DNA of 55,842 nucleotides, taken from NCBI GenBank assembly GCA_905479915.1, contig CAJQOH010000040.1, positions 1 through 55,842 of the forward strand, read 5' to 3'. The translations under genes were made by a program, and so were the position numbers. The notes under the pieces are model-generated. The model was not told the DNA's origin. It saw only the letters and a program-made list of their open reading frames with translations, and searched no databases. Below are positions 16,472 through 25,599 of the stretch, in pieces (position 1 is the stretch's first letter; each line of letters begins with the position of its first letter). This DNA comes from an uncultured Flavobacteriales bacterium (GTDB lineage: Bacteria > Bacteroidota > Bacteroidia > Flavobacteriales_E > Vicingaceae).

Positions 16472-19400
16472 TTATTGCTTAACTATTTTCTTGTTAATTG
16501 TTTGCTTGCCCAATTGAATTTTAGCAATATAAATTCCATCTGACCAATCCTTAACATTGATGTTGTCATTTTCAGCAACTATACTGTTTTGTTCGTAAAT
16601 AAGTTCTCCAACTACATTAAAAACTTGATAGCTCCATTCTTTAGCACCTCGTAATTCAATGTTTACAACATCTTTTGTTGGGTTAGGGTAGATGTTTGAA
16701 TTTTCAAGGATGATATTGTTGATGTTTGCTGCTACCGATGAACTTTGTACTTTTCCTTTATTACTTCTAGTACTGTTATGATTCGCTTTTTGAGTAGAAG
16801 TACATGTACTATCTAAAACAACTTCAATAATATATTCAGCAGAATCTTGTGGTGGAGTAAGGTGAGTGTAGGTAAAACTACCTGCAGAAACCGAGGCTAC
16901 AAGATTATAATTTCCTGTTCCTGTAGAATCTAACATAATGTTGTAACTGTTAAAAGAAGCTCCTTCGTAATCGTCCCAAATAAGGTTTACTTCACCTCCA
17001 ACTCCTAAGTTAGCTGTTAAATGAATTGTTTCATGGTAAAAACTCAATCCACTTTCAAATCCACAAGTATCTACTACAGATACTTTATATCTGTAAGATG
17101 TTATATTTGGATCAACACCAAAAGTAACGTCAGTATACTCACTTAAAGAGTCATAAGGGTGGAAAGCAATCTGTGCGTAAGAACCTGCGATATTTCTGTA
17201 GATGTTGTATCCAGAAATGTTCGATGCTATAGGTTTTTCCCATACAATTTTATTCTGATTACTTGCACTTACTGAAACAAGACACTCTTCATTACCAAGA
17301 GTTGTTGTTGAAACATCAATAGAATCTCTGAGTAAACAGCCATTTTCGTCAACAACATTAACACCAGCTTGGCCAAAATCAAGACCTGTAATAGTATCGT
17401 TGGTTATAGCAGTTCCCCACCATAGGATACTGTATGGTAAAGTTCCTCCACTTGGAGTAACTCCTGAAGCACCATTACTTAATCCACATTCAGTAGGAGA
17501 TTCCCACATAGAAGAAGTTAACGCAATAGGTTCTGTTACTAATCCATTTACAAAAGTTTGACATCCATTTGAGTCCGTAATTGTAGCAAAATATTGACCA
17601 TCACATAATCCAACAGCAGTATCAGTAGTTTGAGTCATAGGGTCATTCCATAAATATGTGTAAGGAGCGTATCCTCCAGAAGCAAATACAACTAACTCAC
17701 CATCACATACATCATTACAGCTAGCGTGAGTAGTATTGGTAATAACAGATACTAATTGTTGCGGTTCACCAACAGAAACTCCAACAGTTTTTTGACAGTT
17801 GTTTGTGTCAGTAATTGTTACTTGATAGAACCCTCCAGATAAATTGGATAAATCTTCTGTTGTAGCTAAATTAGTCCATGAATATGAATATCCAGGAGTA
17901 CCTCCAAATGCAGTTAAATCAATTGAACCGTTAGCAAAACCAAAACAATTTACATTAGTAGAAGAATAAGTGGCATTAAGAACATCTGGTTGAGTTAAAT
18001 TAAAAGAATCGATGTGTACACAACCATAATCATCTATAATGGTTACACCATAAAGTCCGGTAAAATCGTTTAAGTCTTCTGCAGCTGTTCCGTTAGACCA
18101 AGTAAATGTATGGGGTGAATTGGAACTTGTCATGGATAAGTCAACACTTCCTTGCAGTCCATTACATAAAGGCTCAATAATAGTATCGTTGTATGTAATT
18201 GATAAATCTTCAGAAACAAGATCAAAAGAAGTGTTCGTTAATATGATGTTTTCTGTTAATGTATCTGGAGTAACTAAATAAGTTGCAGTTATTGTATGAT
18301 CTATATCAATAGAGTCAGCGACAAGCGATAAATCAGAAACATCTTCTATACAACTAGGAATCATTCCAATAGAGTCAGATTTAATGGCAACACCAGAAAA
18401 GTAATTAAAGCTAGAATAAAACCTTGTTGAACCTATTGAGAAGATATTGTTATTGGCATCTTGATCCATAGTTAGTAATCCGGTTGAAGTGGCACCATAT
18501 ACTCTTGCCCATTGCATGTTAAAATTGTTGTCTAGTTCGGCAACAGCAGTTCTTGAAGATCCGTTTGTAGATAGGCTAGAACTAGCAATACCCATTCCCC
18601 AATTTCCATTGTTTAAATAGATTAAACTCTTAATATCTCCTCTAGTATTAAAGTAAATACCCTTATCAATGAAGTTTAAATTTGGATCTAATTCTAACAT
18701 AAAAGCATTGTCTTGTAGAGAAGAATTATTAACAGTAGCACTTCCTGTAAGGAAAACGTTGTTGTTGTTTGCAATTGTTATTGAAGAAAAATGTACTTTA
18801 TCTCGATTGCTAGTAGCTGCTATTTTATAACTATTTACAAGATTTCCATTTGCAGATAGTTTTGTAATAAAATAGGGTACTTCTGTTGAAATTATTCCTC
18901 CACTAGATACCATTGCTCGATGTAAAAAGATGATCTCCCCTGTATTGTTAATCTTAATATCTTGAGTAAGAGCTGAAACAGTCCTGTCTGAACCAATTTC
19001 AGGTGTTAGTTCTAATTTACTCGTCCAAACAGTATCTAAATTTTGATCTAGTTTTAAAACATTCATGAATCCGTATTGTACTATGGAAGGAAATGAAAAA
19101 CCTACTTGTTTTCCAGAAGCATACAGTAAGAATGTGTTAACCCCATCCGTTGCTAATTTAGTTTCTGATAATCCAAAGTGTTGATTCGTAAAATTTATAG
19201 GGATAATTTTTGTTGATAGGATAGTTCCTGTAGAAGTTAATTCAACAACTATAGGTTCAGAATTGGTTCCACCATCGTGATAAAACCCACCAACAATAAG
19301 GTTGTTGTTGCTTAATTCAATTATATTATGAAACTGAGTACTTCTAGTTCCTACATTGGGAAATGTTTGAGTCCAAATTGTATCTCCATTATTGTCTAAT

Positions 19401-19591
19401 TTAATAATTGCTGGGGATACCTTGTTGGATACATCAGCTATTCCACCAACTATAATATTATTATTATCAGAAGTTGTAATACCATCGTATGGGTAAAAAG
19501 GAGTTGAATTTTTTAAGTTTTTGATGTAGGTATTTTGAGCGTTAAAACTTAAAAATTGTAGCAGTAATACTGCAGTAATGATGATTCTCAT
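16472..19591 (-). CDS. T9SS-exported protein with SprB-like repeats and type A sorting domain
   Basis: 1039 residues. Signal peptide (ending SFNAQN), then a long N-terminal beta-propeller-like region (about 20-440) with repeated LDNNGDTIW and IIVGG motifs. About four SprB-like repeats follow (about 465-760, pattern GSIDLTAFGGTPGYSYSW...YQVTITDTNNC), then two fibronectin-III-like segments (about 770-950), and a type A T9SS sorting domain (NIYPNPTKDVVNI ... GIYIAKIQLG ... KKIVKQ). SprB repeats are known from the mobile gliding adhesin of Flavobacterium, but this is far shorter than SprB; a surface or secreted role is inferred only. It has a consensus promoter with an inverted repeat across the -33 region and a terminator downstream, so it is transcribed alone. 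Confidence 0.87.
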   Translation of the reverse strand: MRIIITAVLLLQFLSFNAQNTYIKNLKNSTPFYPYDGITTSDNNNIIVGGIADVSNKVSPAIIKLDNNGDTIWTQTFPNVGTRSTQFHNIIELSNNNLIVGGFYHDGGTNSEPIVVELTSTGTILSTKIIPINFTNQHFGLSETKLATDGVNTFLLYASGKQVGFSFPSIVQYGFMNVLKLDQNLDTVWTSKLELTPEIGSDRTVSALTQDIKINNTGEIIFLHRAMVSSGGIISTEVPYFITKLSANGNLVNSYKIAATSNRDKVHFSSITIANNNNVFLTGSATVNNSSLQDNAFMLELDPNLNFIDKGIYFNTRGDIKSLIYLNNGNWGMGIASSSLSTNGSSRTAVAELDNNFNMQWARVYGATSTGLLTMDQDANNNIFSIGSTRFYSSFNYFSGVAIKSDSIGMIPSCIEDVSDLSLVADSIDIDHTITATYLVTPDTLTENIILTNTSFDLVSEDLSITYNDTIIEPLCNGLQGSVDLSMTSSNSPHTFTWSNGTAAEDLNDFTGLYGVTIIDDYGCVHIDSFNLTQPDVLNATYSSTNVNCFGFANGSIDLTAFGGTPGYSYSWTNLATTEDLSNLSGGFYQVTITDTNNCQKTVGVSVGEPQQLVSVITNTTHASCNDVCDGELVVFASGGYAPYTYLWNDPMTQTTDTAVGLCDGQYFATITDSNGCQTFVNGLVTEPIALTSSMWESPTECGLSNGASGVTPSGGTLPYSILWWGTAITNDTITGLDFGQAGVNVVDENGCLLRDSIDVSTTTLGNEECLVSVSASNQNKIVWEKPIASNISGYNIYRNIAGSYAQIAFHPYDSLSEYTDVTFGVDPNITSYRYKVSVVDTCGFESGLSFYHETIHLTANLGVGGEVNLIWDDYEGASFNSYNIMLDSTGTGNYNLVASVSAGSFTYTHLTPPQDSAEYIIEVVLDSTCTSTQKANHNSTRSNKGKVQSSSVAANINNIILENSNIYPNPTKDVVNIELRGAKEWSYQVFNVVGELIYEQNSIVAENDNINVKDWSDGIYIAKIQLGKQTINKKIVKQ

Positions 19592-19624
19592 GGTCAGTTT
19601 TTTATTAACAGGTCATTAATTTAG

Positions 19625-19653
19625 CAAAAGTACAAATTCCTTTGTTTAACAAA
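19625..19653 (-). promoter_or_regulatory. Promoter of the SprB-repeat T9SS gene
   Basis: On the minus strand, -33 element TTTG (19650-19653), 17-base spacer, and -7 element TACTTTTG (19625-19632), 33 bases before the ATG. Both elements match the Bacteroidota consensus, with a spacer slightly shorter than usual. Confidence 0.6.
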
Positions 19654-19657
19654 GGAA
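19637..19657. promoter_or_regulatory. 10-base inverted repeat overlapping the -33 element
   Basis: Perfect arms TTCCTTTGTT (19637-19646) and AACAAAGGAA (19648-19657) around a single base. It covers the -33 element and spacer of the T9SS gene promoter, so it could be a repressor operator. It also lies 43 bases past the molybdoenzyme gene and could instead act as a hairpin terminator, although the trailing T-run is weak. Confidence 0.5.
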
Positions 19658-19699
19658 ATTCTTTACAATTAGATTCTTTTTTTGAATACGTAGAGTAAC

Positions 19700-21994
19700 T
19701 TAATTTGTTACACTTTCAATAGAAACTTCTACGAATTTAGAAACAGGTGTATTGCTTTTTTTTGCGCTACTATTTATAGGTACTAAAACGTTCGTTTCAG
19801 GAAAATAAGAAGCTATACAACCTCTAGGAATATTGTAACTAATAATTTTGAAATTATTTGCCTTTCTTTCTTCGCCATTAAAATGGCTCATTAAATTAAT
19901 GATTTGCTTTTGTTGGAACCCATTTTCTTTCATGTCATCAGGATTCATTAGGATAACCCTTCTTTCGTTTAAAATCCCTCTGTATCTATCATCCATACCA
20001 TAAATGGTAGTGTTGTATTGATCGTGAGTTCTTATTGTCATCATAACAAAATTGCCATCTTTTACTTTTTCTTTAGGTAATTCATTTACCGTAAATTGAG
20101 CTTTGCTGTTAGGTGTTGTAAAAGCTCTTGTTCTTGAACCATTTGGTAAAGAAAAGCCTCCAGGAACTCTAACTTTAGTATTGTAATTATCAAAGCCTGC
20201 AATGGTTGCTTCTATATGATCTCTAACCACATCATAATTATTAATCATGTCATCCCAATTGGTAGAGCTAGAATTTAAAGTTGCTTTTGCAATTCCTGCA
20301 ATAATAGCGTGTTCACTTTTAAGATTGGCAGAGGCAGGATCAATATTTCCAGCACTTTTGTGTACAACTCCCATTGAATTTTCTACAGTAATAAATTGTT
20401 TGCCGTTTTTCTGAATATCTATTTCTGATCTTGAAATACAAGGTAGAATAATGGCTTCTTGACCAGTTACTAAATGCCCACGATTTAATTTTGTAGAAAC
20501 CTGCACAGATAATTCACATTTTTGCATTGCTTCTCCTGTAAATTGACTGTCAGGAGTGGCAGAGATGAAATTTCCACCTAAACCAATAAATACTTTTATT
20601 TTCTCTTCATCCATTGCTTTAATGGCTTCAACAACATCATAGCCATGTTCTCTAGGGGCAGTAAATTTAAAGCGTTCATCTAATTTTTTTAAGAATGGTT
20701 CCTTTGGCTTTTCCCAAATTCCCATAGTTCTGTCTCCTTGAACATTACTATGGCCTCTTACCGGGCATGTTCCTGCACCTGGTTTTCCGATACTTCCTTT
20801 AAGTAATAATACGTTTACAATTTCCTGTACATTTTCTACTCCGTTTTTATGCTGGGTAATTCCCATTGCCCAACAAATAATGGTTTTCTTTTTGGTGATC
20901 AATAATTGAGAAAATGCTCTAACTTCTTGGTCAGATACTCCTGAGTCTTTTACAGCTTCGTTATAGTCTGATGCTTTTAAGTGGGCTATTAATTCATCAT
21001 AATTATCACAGTGTTGTTGAATAAAGTCGTGATCAAAAACACTATTTGGGTTCTTTTCTTCGGCCTCTAACATTAAAATCATTGCAGCTTTAAGCAAAGC
21101 AACATCTCCATTTATTTTAACTTGTAAAAAAAGATCTTCTAGTTTTGTTCCACCAGTTAACATTGCTAACGGACTTTGAGGATCTACAAAAGTGTTTGTT
21201 CCTGCTTCATTTAGTGGATTCACGGTAACAATTGTTCCTCCATTTTTTTTACACTTTTCTAATGCAGCAAGCATTCGAGGGTGATTTGTTCCTGGGTTTT
21301 GTCCCATAACAATAATTAATTCAGACTCATGTAAATCTTCTAAAGTAACAGAACCTTTTCCTATTCCTACTGTAGCACTTAATCCTGCACCACTAGATTC
21401 GTGACACATGTTTGAACAATCTGGTAAATTATTTGTTCCAAATTGCCTAGCGAATAATTGATACATATACGCAGCTTCATTACTAGTTCTGCCTGAAGTG
21501 TAAAATGCAGCTTCGTTAGGTGAGTTAAGAGATTTTAGTTTGTCACCAATTTTAGTAAAGGCATCATCCCAAGATATGGATTGGTAATGAGAGCTATTTT
21601 TAGCTAAGTACATAGGTTCGGTTAATCTCCCAAGTTTCCCGATATAATAATCTGTTTGTTCACTAAGTTCTTCTACAGAATGTTTACTTAAAAGGTCAGC
21701 AGTTATTCTTTTATCTGTAGCTTCTTCGGCAATTGCTTTAGCACCATTTTCGCAATATTCACCCAGGGCAGATGGCTTTTTAGGATCTGGCCAAGCACAA
21801 CCTGGACAATCAAAACCATCTTTTTGATTCATTTTGTTCAATAATTTTAGACCTTTTGCCATTCCCATTTCATCAGCAATATGTTTTATTGAAGAGGTAA
21901 TTGCAGGCATTCCTACTGCTTTACTTTTAGGAGCGCTTGTTGTTAAGTCGCTAAATTTTTCAGGAGGAATTATTGATACTTTTCTAGTACTCAT
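19700..21994 (-). CDS. YdeP/FdhF-family molybdopterin oxidoreductase
   Basis: 764 residues, the length of the YdeP branch of the formate-dehydrogenase-like Mo-bisPGD enzymes. Visible features are the N-terminal CPGCAWPDP segment with CENGAKA, the molybdopterin domain (SGRTSNEAAYMYQLFARQFG, MGQNPGTNHPRML, GSIGKPGAGTCPVRGHSNVQGDRTMG), and the C-terminal cofactor-binding domain (MMTIRTHDQYNTTIYG). A cysteine in SNMCHESSG is at the place used as Mo ligand (Cys or Sec) in FdhF. The full CxxCxxxC cluster-binding motif of true formate dehydrogenases is not evident. There is no Tat signal, so it is cytoplasmic. YdeP homologues are linked to acid resistance; the substrate is unknown and formate is not assured. 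It lies 18 bases after the histidine kinase gene, likely co-transcribed. Confidence 0.86.
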   Translation of the reverse strand: MSTRKVSIIPPEKFSDLTTSAPKSKAVGMPAITSSIKHIADEMGMAKGLKLLNKMNQKDGFDCPGCAWPDPKKPSALGEYCENGAKAIAEEATDKRITADLLSKHSVEELSEQTDYYIGKLGRLTEPMYLAKNSSHYQSISWDDAFTKIGDKLKSLNSPNEAAFYTSGRTSNEAAYMYQLFARQFGTNNLPDCSNMCHESSGAGLSATVGIGKGSVTLEDLHESELIIVMGQNPGTNHPRMLAALEKCKKNGGTIVTVNPLNEAGTNTFVDPQSPLAMLTGGTKLEDLFLQVKINGDVALLKAAMILMLEAEEKNPNSVFDHDFIQQHCDNYDELIAHLKASDYNEAVKDSGVSDQEVRAFSQLLITKKKTIICWAMGITQHKNGVENVQEIVNVLLLKGSIGKPGAGTCPVRGHSNVQGDRTMGIWEKPKEPFLKKLDERFKFTAPREHGYDVVEAIKAMDEEKIKVFIGLGGNFISATPDSQFTGEAMQKCELSVQVSTKLNRGHLVTGQEAIILPCISRSEIDIQKNGKQFITVENSMGVVHKSAGNIDPASANLKSEHAIIAGIAKATLNSSSTNWDDMINNYDVVRDHIEATIAGFDNYNTKVRVPGGFSLPNGSRTRAFTTPNSKAQFTVNELPKEKVKDGNFVMMTIRTHDQYNTTIYGMDDRYRGILNERRVILMNPDDMKENGFQQKQIINLMSHFNGEERKANNFKIISYNIPRGCIASYFPETNVLVPINSSAKKSNTPVSKFVEVSIESVTN

Positions 21995-22012
21995 TGAAAT
22001 GTTTTTTGAAAA

Positions 22013-23197
22013 TTAGTGGTCTAAATTTTTAAGCTCAAAAGTATACTCAGATTGTTGTCTAGTATAACTACCGTCTAGTTGTTCCGTTAAAGTTTGAATT
22101 AGTCCTAATCCAAAGCTTGTATTTTCATCTAAAGGTTTAATCCATTTACCATCATCTGCATATACCAATATGAATTCATTCTCATTTCTACCTTTTAAAA
22201 TACTAATTGAGATATACCCATCTTTTTTAAAGGCATGTTTGATCGAATTGGATAATAATTCATTGATCAATAAACCCAAAGGAACGATTGTTTTTAAACC
22301 AATCTTTTCAATTTCTGAATTAGCTTCTGATGTTATAGGATATCCCATATTTGAAATATGTATAACATCTGTAGCAAGATCGTCAATATAAGGTTGTATT
22401 TCAATGTTTGCCATATCTACTTTTTGATACAGCTTTTTATGAATTAATGACATTACCATTATTCTGTTGATTGCTTCATTAAAGTGTCTTTTAGCTTCAT
22501 CAGATTTTAATTCTCCTTTCTGAAGTCTTAATAGGCTAATCACGATTTGTAAATTGTTTTTTACTCGATGATGAATTTCTTTTACCAACAAAACATTTTC
22601 ATTATTCCTTTTAGATAATAGTTCGTTTGAAAGCCTAAGTTCAGTACTGTAATAGTTATTAAACTTAACATATTCATTGATTAAGTAGGTTATAGATAGT
22701 AAACAAATTACGATTTCACTTATCGCAGCTATAATTTTTAGTTGAGATAGGGGTTCAATGGTAGTAATATGGTTGTTAAGACTAAATAAATAAAACATTA
22801 TTATTCCAACAAGGTTTAAAAATGAAAATACAAAACCTACTTTTTTTCCAAGGCTAATAAATGCTAATAGAATAACCACCATCATCCATAAGAAGTCTAC
22901 AAAATGTGTATAGTTAGGTATTGCATTAATGGAGTAGTGAACAACAAAAGTCCCTATGAGAACATACGTCCAAAATAGTGGGGTATATTTTTTAGTGATT
23001 CTTAAAATAAAGAGTAATACAAAGGATAGAATAGATAAGGTTGAAAATATACCTGCCACCAAAATATTAGAAATACTTAGTGGAGCCAAAATTAGGCACG
23101 AGATACCAAAAAAGATGGTGATTCGCCAAGCCATTGTGTATTTCGCTTTTGCAAAATAGCTACTTAAAGCAGTCGTATTTGGAGTAAACAAACTCAT
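22013..23197 (-). CDS. Membrane histidine kinase of the HisKA_2 type
   Basis: 394 residues. The N-terminal half carries six or so membrane helices (about 28-190) with no obvious periplasmic sensor domain. The phosphoacceptor helix has the HisKA_2 pattern EIHHRVKNNLQIVISLLRLQ (about 210-229), followed by an HATPase domain with the N box (LLINELLSNSIKHAF) and G boxes (YADDGKW, SFGLGLIQTL). These kinases form a group separate from the classic HisKA type. No response regulator is adjacent. It precedes the molybdoenzyme gene by 18 bases on the same strand, which suggests a regulatory or physiological link, and diverges from murQ. Confidence 0.88.
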   Translation of the reverse strand: MSLFTPNTTALSSYFAKAKYTMAWRITIFFGISCLILAPLSISNILVAGIFSTLSILSFVLLFILRITKKYTPLFWTYVLIGTFVVHYSINAIPNYTHFVDFLWMMVVILLAFISLGKKVGFVFSFLNLVGIIMFYLFSLNNHITTIEPLSQLKIIAAISEIVICLLSITYLINEYVKFNNYYSTELRLSNELLSKRNNENVLLVKEIHHRVKNNLQIVISLLRLQKGELKSDEAKRHFNEAINRIMVMSLIHKKLYQKVDMANIEIQPYIDDLATDVIHISNMGYPITSEANSEIEKIGLKTIVPLGLLINELLSNSIKHAFKKDGYISISILKGRNENEFILVYADDGKWIKPLDENTSFGLGLIQTLTEQLDGSYTRQQSEYTFELKNLDH

Positions 23198-23325
23198 TAT
23201 TTATTCTTGAAAAGTGTTATTATTTAATTCGTTTGTTTTTAGAGTCTAAAAATTGAACAGCTATAAATTTAATAATATTTACTTAAAGAGATTTAGTATT
23301 TTCGTCTAAATGTAATAATTTATCT

Positions 23326-24132
23326 ATGACCAATAAAACAACCGAATCAGACTCAAAATATAATCATTTAGAACAAATGGAGATAGGAGAACTTATTTCT
23401 AATATTAATGCTGAAGATAAAACTGTTCCTTTAGCAATTGAGGAACAGATTGAGTGTATAGAACGTTTAATCTCTGTTATTGTACTTAAAATGGAGCAGG
23501 GTGGAAGGTTGTTCTATATGGGAGCAGGAACAAGTGGGAGATTAGGGGTTGTAGATGCTTCTGAGTGTCCTCCAACTTTTGGGGTTGAACATGGACTGGT
23601 AGTTGGTTTAATTGCGGGTGGAGATTCTGCAATGTGGAAAGCAGTGGAATTTGCAGAGGATGATACAGAACAAGGATGGAAGGATTTAGAAAAACATCAG
23701 ATTAATGATAAAGATGTTGTGATTGGTATTGCTGCATCAGGAACAACACCTTATGTTATTGGTGCATTAGAAAAATGTAACGAAAATGGAATAGAAACGG
23801 GTTGCATTGTTTGCAATAGTGATAGTACAGTAGCAAAGGTTGCAAAATATCCAATTGAAGTTATCGTTGGCTCCGAGTTTGTTACAGGAAGTACAAGAAT
23901 GAAATCAGGAACAGCTCAAAAACTAGTGCTGAATATGATCTCTACAGCGGTTATGATAAAGCTAGGTAGGGTAAAGGGGAATAAAATGGTAGATATGCAA
24001 TTGAGTAATAACAAATTGGTAGACAGGGGGACCAAAATGGTTATGAATCAATTAAATATAGAATATGAAGAAGCTAAGGATTTACTGCTGACACATGGAA
24101 GTGTTAGAAAAGCAGTAGAATCTAGGTCTTAA
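23326..24132 (+). CDS. murQ: N-acetylmuramic acid 6-phosphate etherase
   Basis: 268 residues. MurQ cleaves the lactyl ether of MurNAc-6-phosphate to give GlcNAc-6-phosphate in peptidoglycan recycling. Sequence signatures are the sugar-isomerase fold motifs MGAGTSGRLGVVDASECPPTFG, IAGGDSAMWKAVE(F)AEDD, GIAASGTTPYVIGAL and FVTGSTRMKSGTAQKLVLNMIS. Slightly shorter than the ~300-residue Escherichia coli enzyme, lacking part of the C-terminal helical tail, as in many Bacteroidota. It stands alone on the plus strand; its stop codon abuts the stop codon of the converging operon with no spacer. No kinase (AmgK/AnmK) or transporter is adjacent. Confidence 0.95.
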   Translation: MTNKTTESDSKYNHLEQMEIGELISNINAEDKTVPLAIEEQIECIERLISVIVLKMEQGGRLFYMGAGTSGRLGVVDASECPPTFGVEHGLVVGLIAGGDSAMWKAVEFAEDDTEQGWKDLEKHQINDKDVVIGIAASGTTPYVIGALEKCNENGIETGCIVCNSDSTVAKVAKYPIEVIVGSEFVTGSTRMKSGTAQKLVLNMISTAVMIKLGRVKGNKMVDMQLSNNKLVDRGTKMVMNQLNIEYEEAKDLLLTHGSVRKAVESRS

Positions 24133-24618
24133 TTATTTATCCTTTTTTATACCGCCAATTCTATAGCCTAGAATAAAAACAAGAGAACCTTTAAGTTCTT
24201 GCTTGTCAGTTTTAGGAATGGTATAGCTTATGTACATCTTACGAGATTTCTCTGGTTCGTAAGCATAAATGTGTTGACCTTCTTTTTTTTCTAATTGATA
24301 AAGAAGTGTTCTTTTTTTGTGCCCTATAGGTTTACTATAAACTTCAACTTTAACATCTACTGGTAAACATGAAGTATTGAATAGAAACTTATATTTTTCT
24401 CCCATAAATAGAGGTACTTCAGTTTCTTTTTGCTGTGTCTTTCCTTTGTAGGTAAATCGAGTTATCTTAGAAGAATCGTATTTAAAGTCTGGCTTCAGTT
24501 CGTTTTTAAGCTCTTTCTTAAGTGCAGTGAAATCACATGCTTCAGACACCTCTATTGCAGCTATAGAAAGTAATGAAATTAAACAGAATGATGCTATGTA
24601 AGAAAGTTTGCGTTTCAT
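24133..24618 (-). CDS. Exported protein of unknown family, paralogue 3 of 3
   Basis: 161 residues with a signal peptide (hydrophobic stretch ending SIAAIEVSEA). Shared with its two upstream paralogues are an N-terminal ALKKEL..ELKPDFKYDS block, a central PLF..EKYKFLFNT block, and a C-terminal YEPEKSRKMYISYTIP..T plus LVFILGYRI block. The order, spacing and length are the same in all three, so they arose by tandem duplication. No known catalytic motif is visible. The C-terminal tail is extended by charged residues (GGIKKDK). Last gene of the operon; its start overlaps the previous stop by one base, and its stop abuts that of murQ. Confidence 0.8.
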   Translation of the reverse strand: MKRKLSYIASFCLISLLSIAAIEVSEACDFTALKKELKNELKPDFKYDSSKITRFTYKGKTQQKETEVPLFMGEKYKFLFNTSCLPVDVKVEVYSKPIGHKKRTLLYQLEKKEGQHIYAYEPEKSRKMYISYTIPKTDKQELKGSLVFILGYRIGGIKKDK

Positions 24619-25091
24619 TATTTTGAATTTATGTTATAGCCAATTAAACAAACCATACACCCCATAAGATTCTCTTTTGTTGTTCTTGGAATTATATAAT
24701 TTAGATAAATCTTTTTAGATTCTTTTGGTTCAAAAATGTAAACGTTTTTACCATCTTCTGGTGTGTCCTTAACAGCGAATAATTCTTTTCTATTTTTAGC
24801 GCCTTGTTTTTTATCAAAAAATTTAATTTCAATATCTTTTGGTACTCCAGCAGTGTTCAATAAAAAGCGGAATTGTTCTTCTTTAAATAAAGGAGCTACA
24901 ATTTCTATTACCTGTATTTCATTTTTATAGGTAAATCGGGTTGCTTTATATGAATCGTATTTGAAGTCTGGCTTTAACCCTTGTAACAATTCATTTTTTA
25001 ATGCTCTTACGTCACAATCATTCTGAGCTTGAAGACATGAGAATGATAGGGTGATTGCTGAGATGATGATGTATAGTATATATTTTTTCAT
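24618..25091 (-). CDS. Exported protein of unknown family, paralogue 2 of 3
   Basis: 157 residues, signal peptide ending CLQAQN. It carries the family blocks ALKNELLQGLKPDFKYDS, PLFKEEQFRFLLNT, KKQGAKNRKELF, YIFEPKESKKIYLNYIIP and MVCLIGY. A cysteine after the signal peptide (NDCD) matches one in paralogue 3 (EACD) but is replaced by tyrosine in paralogue 1. It lies 12 bases after paralogue 1 and overlaps paralogue 3 by one base. No function can be assigned. Confidence 0.8.
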   Translation of the reverse strand: MKKYILYIIISAITLSFSCLQAQNDCDVRALKNELLQGLKPDFKYDSYKATRFTYKNEIQVIEIVAPLFKEEQFRFLLNTAGVPKDIEIKFFDKKQGAKNRKELFAVKDTPEDGKNVYIFEPKESKKIYLNYIIPRTTKENLMGCMVCLIGYNINSK

Positions 25092-25103
25092 TGTAATATT
25101 AGT

Positions 25104-25568
25104 TTATCCAATTTTATACCCCATTAAAAATACAATACATCCTTTTACACCTTTTTCTTCTGTACTAGGTATCGTATATTCAATATACATGGTTTTAGCA
25201 TTTTCAGGTTCAAAAATAAAAACATGTTGATCAGTTTCACTTCCTTTTACAGCGTACAAGATTTTTCTATTTTTTGAACCTTGTTTTTTATTGTAAATTT
25301 TGATTTCAAAATCTGAAGAAAATTCGGCCGTATTAAATAGTAATCTGTACTTTTCATTAGAAAATATAGGTACTTGAATTTCTGCACCTTGCGTTTCTGA
25401 TTTTAACTCAAAATGATTAATGTTTGACGAGTCGTACTTGTAGTCAGGCTTTAATTCTTGGATTAATTCTTTTTTTAATGCCTTGGTATCATAGTTAGTA
25501 TCTTCAATTGTAGAAGTGAGTACTACAAATAGTGAAAATAATGCTACGTATAATGCAGTTTTTTTCAT
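25104..25568 (-). CDS. Exported protein of unknown family, paralogue 1 of 3
   Basis: 154 residues, signal peptide ending near VLTSTIED. The family blocks are ALKKELIQELKPDYKYDS, PIFSNEKYRLLFNT, YNKKQGSKNRKILY, FIFEPENAKTMYIEYTIP and IVFLMGYKIG. It follows the lipoprotein gene by 31 bases and precedes paralogue 2 by 12 bases. The predicted mature protein is small (~130 residues) and rich in beta-type sequence, with no enzyme motif. Function unknown. Confidence 0.8.
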   Translation of the reverse strand: MKKTALYVALFSLFVVLTSTIEDTNYDTKALKKELIQELKPDYKYDSSNINHFELKSETQGAEIQVPIFSNEKYRLLFNTAEFSSDFEIKIYNKKQGSKNRKILYAVKGSETDQHVFIFEPENAKTMYIEYTIPSTEEKGVKGCIVFLMGYKIG

Positions 25569-25599
25569 TAGGTATAAAGCTAAGTAAGGGGAAAGTGAA

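Noticed and set aside
19700-21994. Molybdoenzyme as a true formate dehydrogenase
   Set aside because: It follows the YdeP pattern and lacks a visible full CxxCxxxC cluster motif, so formate activity is not claimed.
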